The notes under the pieces are model-generated. The model was not told the DNA's origin, made no database searches, and saw nothing but the letters and a program-made list of their open reading frames with translations. The translations under genes and the position numbers were made by a program. Below, in pieces: positions 13,963 to 17,872 of a stretch of 17,872 nt of DNA (positions within the stretch are counted from its first letter, which is position 1; each line of letters opens with the position of its first letter). This DNA is from Deltaproteobacteria bacterium (lineage in GTDB: Bacteria > Desulfobacterota > Anaeroferrophillalia > Anaeroferrophillales > Tharpellaceae). The stretch is taken from positions 1-17,872 of the forward strand of contig DAOVTG010000024.1 of NCBI GenBank assembly GCA_030633185.1, in the 5' to 3' direction.

Positions 13963-16584
13963 ATGAAAAATCGAACCTATATCAAATTTGTGCTCATGGC
14001 TTTGGCGGCACTGATGCTTTTTTCGGTCTGTGGATATTTTTTTTATGACCACGTCAGCCGTCATTTCATTCTTGAAGTTCAGCACGAACAGGAGATGGTG
14101 GCCGATCGGATCGCCGACAATCTTCAGGCCTATCTTTTGCGGGTGCGGAAGACGGTCGATTCGGTGCTCGACTTTACCCCGCATCATGTCGATGAGATAA
14201 AAGAGCTTACGGCCCATCGTTTTAAACTCTTATGGAATATCTATCCGGAAATTTTCCACCTGGCTTTTTTAGCTGCTGACGGAGAGGTTTATTATACCGG
14301 TGAAGATGGTGATTTTATGCCTCTGGGTTTGCCTCTACAGGAGGTTTACGAGTGGCAATATTTTGATTATGGTCTCTGGGATGAGCTTGATGACGAGAAA
14401 CTGCATCAGCGACTCTCCATCTTGATGCATTATGTTCCGGAGTTAGGCAAGGTGATGCCGGTGCCGATTATCATCTTTGCGAAACGGGTTGTCGTTGACG
14501 GTGAATATATTGGCCTGATGTTGGTTCCTTATCAATTGGATTTTATGCTTACCACCTATTGCCGGAGTTTGGTGGTTGAAGAACGTCGTGAAATTTTGGT
14601 GGCCGACAGTCGCGGCCGGGCTGTTTTTTCCTCTTTGGCAGGGTTACTTTTGCAAGATTTTTATCCGGCCTATGGTTCTTTGCCTGACCTTTTACTTGAA
14701 AAAGGGGAGCCCGTATCGTTGTTAGATGAAGCGGAGTTGCCTTTGGTTTTGGTGGCTCTGGCCAACCGGAGTCCTTTTTCAGCAACTCTGGAAATTTCTT
14801 CAAGTGGTCGGCGTCACACCCTTCTGGCGGCCTTTCGGACGATGGAGATGGTGACGCCCGATTGGACGGTGATGGTTGCCTCACCCCGGGGAAAAGCTGA
14901 TGAGCTGGCCTGGCGACTCCTCCTCCCGGTAATCTTTTTGTGTGTTTTGTTGTTATTATTGATCGCCTTTTTTTCATTTTATATGTTCCGGCGCTTGGAG
15001 CGTTTTGCCCAAGAGAATGCCATCTTCAAGGCGGGTCTTGCCTCAAGTTCGGATGGGGTGGTGGTGCTTGATGAGCAAGGTTGTTATCTGTTTGTTAATC
15101 GGGCTTATAGCGAGATTGTCAGAGAATCTGCCCCAACTTTGTTGGGTACTTTATATGAGGTTGGTAGCGAAGCCGGAGAAACGATAGGACTGCCGAAAAA
15201 TATTTTCGCTTTGCTTAACCAGCAGGAGCGTTGGCAAGGCGTGGTCTCTTATCGGAAAATAGGTGAAGGGCCTGACATCGAAGTCAGCCAGAATTTTTCC
15301 GAAATATATCGGGCCGGTCGCAAGGTTGGCTATATCAGCAACCTTCATGATATCAGTGAAGAGCGGCGCCTGAAACGAGAGGTTGAGGTTTACAGTGAAT
15401 TTCTTAACCAGGAGGTTGATCGGCAGACCGAGGTTATCCTGCAATCGCAAAAGATGGAGACCGTCGGCATTCTGGCGGCCGGTTTTGCCCATGATTTCAA
15501 TAATCTTCTGGCCAGTATGTATGGCAATATTGAATTGTTAGAGTTGATATTGCAATCAGCTCCGCAAAAGGCCGGCCGCTATATCGATAAAATAAAGAAA
15601 ATCTCGGGGCAGGCAGCCGAGCTGATCAGGCAGATACTGCTCTTCTCTCGTCGTGATATAGGGGTTACCGAGATCGTGACTATAGCCGAGCTGATTGAGT
15701 CGGCACTGGTTCTGGTGCCGCCCTCTCTGCCGGCGCAAATATCCTTTGACTGTCTTGAGGACAGCTGCGATCTCAAGCTTGAGGTGGATAAAGCTGCAAT
15801 TGTACAATCACTGTTAAATCTGGTTTTGAATGCAGCTGAATCCTTTGCCGAAGACCAGGAGGATGCCAAAATCAGGATTTTGTCCAGAGCTAAATTTGCT
15901 GATCCTTACTTGGCCCAGCGTTTTAAGCTTATTCCCGGCAACTGGTATTGTGAGCTTGGCGTGTCGGATAACGGCAGTGGTATTTCGCCGGCCATGATGG
16001 GGAAGATCTTTGATCCCTTTTTTAGTACAAAAGAGTGGTCGAGTCGGAAAGGTACGGGGTTGGGTCTGGCGATTGCCTATCGGACTATTGTTAATCATGA
16101 TGGCATTATTTCGGTTACTTCGGAGCTTGGGGTTGGAAGTTCCTTTATCATCTATCTGCCGCTTGCCGGTAACCTCGACAACTCTCTACCACTTGATCAG
16201 GAACGGGAATTTTCGCATGATCTCGAAATCGGGAAGATTTTGATTATTGAAGATGAGGAACTTTTACGTGAAAGTCTTAAGGTTTTGCTTGAGCTGCATG
16301 GTGTCCGGGTTGTGTTGGCAGTTAATGGCAAAGAGGCGCTGGATGTTCTGAAAACCGTTTCCGTGAATTTGATCGTGCTTGATCTGGTGATGCCGGAGAT
16401 GGGAGGGGAAGAGTTTTTGTCCGAGATGCAGAAACGAAATATCAAGATACCGGTACTAATTATGACCGCTACCGTCAATGATGGTTACCGTGTCAGTAAA
16501 CATTTCCCCGTAGTGCTGGAAGTGCTGGAGAAACCCTTTACCCAGAAACAGCTTCTCCATCACTGTATCCAGATGCTGTCGTGA
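13963..16584 (+). CDS. Hybrid sensor histidine kinase (periplasmic sensor, PAS, HisKA, HATPase, receiver)
   Basis: This 873-aa inner-membrane signalling protein has TM1 at about 8-29, a periplasmic sensor of about 285 residues (possibly Cache-like), TM2 at about 318-343, a PAS domain (about 350-465, with SSDGVVVLDEQGCYLFVNRAY), a coiled linker, and the dimerisation domain with phospho-acceptor H510 in GFAHDFNNLLA. The ATPase domain follows with the N box NLVLNAAES, DNGSGISP, FDPFFSTK and GTGLGLAIAY. The C-terminal receiver (about 757-873) has the acidic pair in IIEDEE, phospho-acceptor D807 in VLDLVMPEMGG, MTAT and EKPF. No HPt domain or separate response regulator is adjacent, so its output is unknown. 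I prefer ATG 13963 (GGAA at 8-nt spacing) to the upstream in-frame GTG 13936, which lies in a hairpin. The last 47 nt overlap the convergent waaF. Confidence 0.95.
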   Translation: MKNRTYIKFVLMALAALMLFSVCGYFFYDHVSRHFILEVQHEQEMVADRIADNLQAYLLRVRKTVDSVLDFTPHHVDEIKELTAHRFKLLWNIYPEIFHLAFLAADGEVYYTGEDGDFMPLGLPLQEVYEWQYFDYGLWDELDDEKLHQRLSILMHYVPELGKVMPVPIIIFAKRVVVDGEYIGLMLVPYQLDFMLTTYCRSLVVEERREILVADSRGRAVFSSLAGLLLQDFYPAYGSLPDLLLEKGEPVSLLDEAELPLVLVALANRSPFSATLEISSSGRRHTLLAAFRTMEMVTPDWTVMVASPRGKADELAWRLLLPVIFLCVLLLLLIAFFSFYMFRRLERFAQENAIFKAGLASSSDGVVVLDEQGCYLFVNRAYSEIVRESAPTLLGTLYEVGSEAGETIGLPKNIFALLNQQERWQGVVSYRKIGEGPDIEVSQNFSEIYRAGRKVGYISNLHDISEERRLKREVEVYSEFLNQEVDRQTEVILQSQKMETVGILAAGFAHDFNNLLASMYGNIELLELILQSAPQKAGRYIDKIKKISGQAAELIRQILLFSRRDIGVTEIVTIAELIESALVLVPPSLPAQISFDCLEDSCDLKLEVDKAAIVQSLLNLVLNAAESFAEDQEDAKIRILSRAKFADPYLAQRFKLIPGNWYCELGVSDNGSGISPAMMGKIFDPFFSTKEWSSRKGTGLGLAIAYRTIVNHDGIISVTSELGVGSSFIIYLPLAGNLDNSLPLDQEREFSHDLEIGKILIIEDEELLRESLKVLLELHGVRVVLAVNGKEALDVLKTVSVNLIVLDLVMPEMGGEEFLSEMQKRNIKIPVLIMTATVNDGYRVSKHFPVVLEVLEKPFTQKQLLHHCIQMLS

Positions 16585-17581
16585 GAATTGACTCAATTGC
16601 CTCAATGACCGCTGTCGCCGGCAGATCATCCATGCAGGCGCGGGTCTGGTTGGGGCATTGTCGGCTGCCGTGACGGGCGCAGGGCCGGCAGTCGAGATCT
16701 TTTTTCTCAACGATGACAGCCCGGTTCTGCCAGGGGCCGAAACCGAACTGAGGGATTGTAGCACAGAAAATTGCTACCGTCGGAATCTTGCAGGCGGAGG
16801 CCATGTGCAGAGCCATGCTGTCGTTGCAGATCATCAGGCGGGCGTGGCGGGTTAAATAGAGTGCTGTATCAAGATCCCCGCAGCCGGCTAGATTGATGAC
16901 TTCCAGATTGCCGGTGACCTCTTGACAGACTCCGACCTCTTCATTACTTCCCATTAAAACTACGCGCCAGCCTTTTTTAATCAGGTATTCGGCGACCTCG
17001 TGGTAACCTGCAGCGAACCATCTTTTGGTCTCCCAGGCACTGCCTGGTACCATCAGGATATAGCTGCCCGGAGTTGGCAGCAAGGCCTGCAATGCTGGAG
17101 TAAGCTCCCTTTTTTCGGGGGCAAAAAGGCGGAGTTGATCGGGTAAGTCGGCTCTTTTGGAACCCTTGTCAAGCAGGGCCAGATTGCGTAAAACATCATG
17201 TAAGTCTTTGGGCCTTGGTCTGGTTTTGTTGTAGAGGAAGGCCAGTTTTGCATTTTTGAAACCGATTCTTTCAGGGATGCGGCTTAAGCTTAAGAGCAGG
17301 CTGGTGCGGGCTGAACGGTGTAGTGAATAAACAATATCAAAGTTCAGCTTGCGTAATTGTTGAGCTTGCCGCAAAAGACCTTTGAGGCCGCTCTCGGAGC
17401 CTCGTTTGGCAAAAGGTATGACCTCTGCAAGCAGAGGATCGCGTTTAACCAGGGTGGCTGCCAGTGGGGTGGTCATCATCCAGAGTTCAGCTTCAGGATG
17501 AAGTTTCTTCAAGGCCGCGATCAGCGGCGTCGAAAGGATGGTATCGCCTAAGAAACTGGTTTGGACAAGAAGGATTTTCAT
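16538..17581 (-). CDS. waaF: Lipopolysaccharide heptosyltransferase (WaaF-like, GT9)
   Basis: This enzyme adds a heptose from ADP-heptose to the growing inner core of LPS at the cytoplasmic face of the inner membrane. The 347-aa length matches WaaF. The N-terminus MKILLVQTSFLGDTILSTPL has the family's early Gly-Asp acceptor-site motif, followed by AALKKLHPEAELWMM. The C-terminal domain shows LMVPGSAWETKRW, GWRVVLMGSNEE, then ARLMICNDSMALHMASA with the NDS.xxH motif, and a Cys cluster CRPCARHGSRQCP near the end, all typical of heptosyltransferase II. Heptosyltransferase I or III is possible. ATG 17581 overlaps the TGA stop of the upstream kinase-like gene (ATGA), so translation is coupled. Its 3' end overlaps the convergent histidine kinase by 47 nt. 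Confidence 0.85.
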   Translation of the reverse strand: MKILLVQTSFLGDTILSTPLIAALKKLHPEAELWMMTTPLAATLVKRDPLLAEVIPFAKRGSESGLKGLLRQAQQLRKLNFDIVYSLHRSARTSLLLSLSRIPERIGFKNAKLAFLYNKTRPRPKDLHDVLRNLALLDKGSKRADLPDQLRLFAPEKRELTPALQALLPTPGSYILMVPGSAWETKRWFAAGYHEVAEYLIKKGWRVVLMGSNEEVGVCQEVTGNLEVINLAGCGDLDTALYLTRHARLMICNDSMALHMASACKIPTVAIFCATIPQFGFGPWQNRAVIVEKKDLDCRPCARHGSRQCPNQTRACMDDLPATAVIEAIESILTTASGYSDGEAVSG

Positions 17582-17872
17582 CGCGCCCCCCGGCGTTTAA
17601 ATTCGCGATAAAAAGCCCGGGCCCGTTTTTCGGTTTGCCGCCAGAGCTCAGGTTTTGATTTAAGAGCTTCGCGCCAGGGGCACCGGGTATAGGTGGAGAT
17701 AAACCGTAAAAGATCCCTTTTAGTCAGGCCAATCTCAAAACTCGAAAAATGTAATGCCGCCAGATCTTTGACCCGCCAGCGCTGAGGAAGTTTTTTTCGT
17801 TGTTGGACGCGGTGGAGGTCGATCAGGTGCAAGACTGGATTATCAGGATTTTTCAGGTTTGGGGTTCTGCCG
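17578..17872 (-). CDS. LPS-core (Kdo/heptose) kinase-family protein, C-terminal part
   Basis: The frame is open to the window edge at 17872, so only the last 97 or so residues are seen. They include LIDLHRVQQRKKLPQRW, then VKDLAALHFSSFEIGLTKRDLLRFI and a basic C-terminus. The DLHR segment and the 'KDLA.L.FSS...GLT..DLLRF' block are typical of the C-terminal lobe of the Kdo/WaaP (InaA-like) family of small-molecule kinases that phosphorylate LPS core sugars. The catalytic loop lies outside the window. The stop TGA 17580-17578 overlaps the waaF ATG. A TTG at 17832 is in frame but is clearly internal, because upstream codons continue the protein. Confidence 0.75.
   Translation of the reverse strand, partial: GRTPNLKNPDNPVLHLIDLHRVQQRKKLPQRWRVKDLAALHFSSFEIGLTKRDLLRFISTYTRCPWREALKSKPELWRQTEKRARAFYREFKRRGAR

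Noticed and set aside
1..17872. Genetic code in which TGA is read as an amino acid throughout
   Set aside because: TGA ends the channel gene (8010), the kinase gene (16582) and the LPS-kinase-like gene (17578) at the expected protein ends.
1..17872. tRNA, rRNA or intact insertion sequence
   Set aside because: No cloverleaf, rRNA core sequence or transposase frame was recognised on either strand; only the palindromic repeats suggest mobile DNA.

Overview
The window (about 17.9 kb) reads as chromosomal DNA of a Gram-negative bacterium, most likely one of the former Deltaproteobacteria (Desulfobacterota). The grounds are an outer-membrane beta-barrel protein, LPS-core genes (heptosyltransferase and a Kdo/LPS-kinase-like protein), a dnaG-rpoD pair with an rpoD carrying a long acidic insert, and an rsmB-rpe pair. 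The lineage is an inference from gene content and was not tested by a search.

Layout. 1-945 (+) is the C-terminal part of an outer-membrane beta-barrel protein, interrupted by an in-frame TGA at 520-522 with a 40-nt stem-loop just after it. 946-1241 holds two strong intrinsic terminators and, between them, a start-less reading frame that resembles the end of a STAS domain. 1242-5985 (+) carries a DUF2520 Rossmann protein, dnaG and rpoD. 5986-13302 (-) is a seven-gene colinear run, transcribed in the order membrane-embedded spermidine synthase homologue, unknown membrane-anchored protein with an EF-hand-like loop, duplicated DUF350 membrane protein, unknown 219-aa acidic protein, two-TM potassium channel with RCK domains, rsmB, rpe. 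13303-13935 contains no sizeable gene; it holds nested palindromes bounded by GGGGTC/GACCCC and a possible 19-codon hydrophobic peptide. 13936-16584 (+) is a hybrid sensor histidine kinase. 16538-17872 (-) is waaF and the 3' part of an LPS-kinase-like gene, overlapping by ATGA.

How the genes work together. dnaG and rpoD are the replication primase and housekeeping sigma factor. The most interesting unit is the minus-strand run. Spermidine synthase-like protein, DUF350 and an ion channel recur together in envelope-stress or polyamine-linked clusters (E. coli yjf genes and PspA-associated neighbourhoods, from general knowledge). Here PspA, SpeD, DUF4178 and an ATP-grasp ligase are absent from the window, and two unrecognised proteins occupy the remaining slots. 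This may be a compact variant of that membrane system, here linked to rsmB and rpe. The kinase has no separate response regulator beside it, and its target cannot be read from context.
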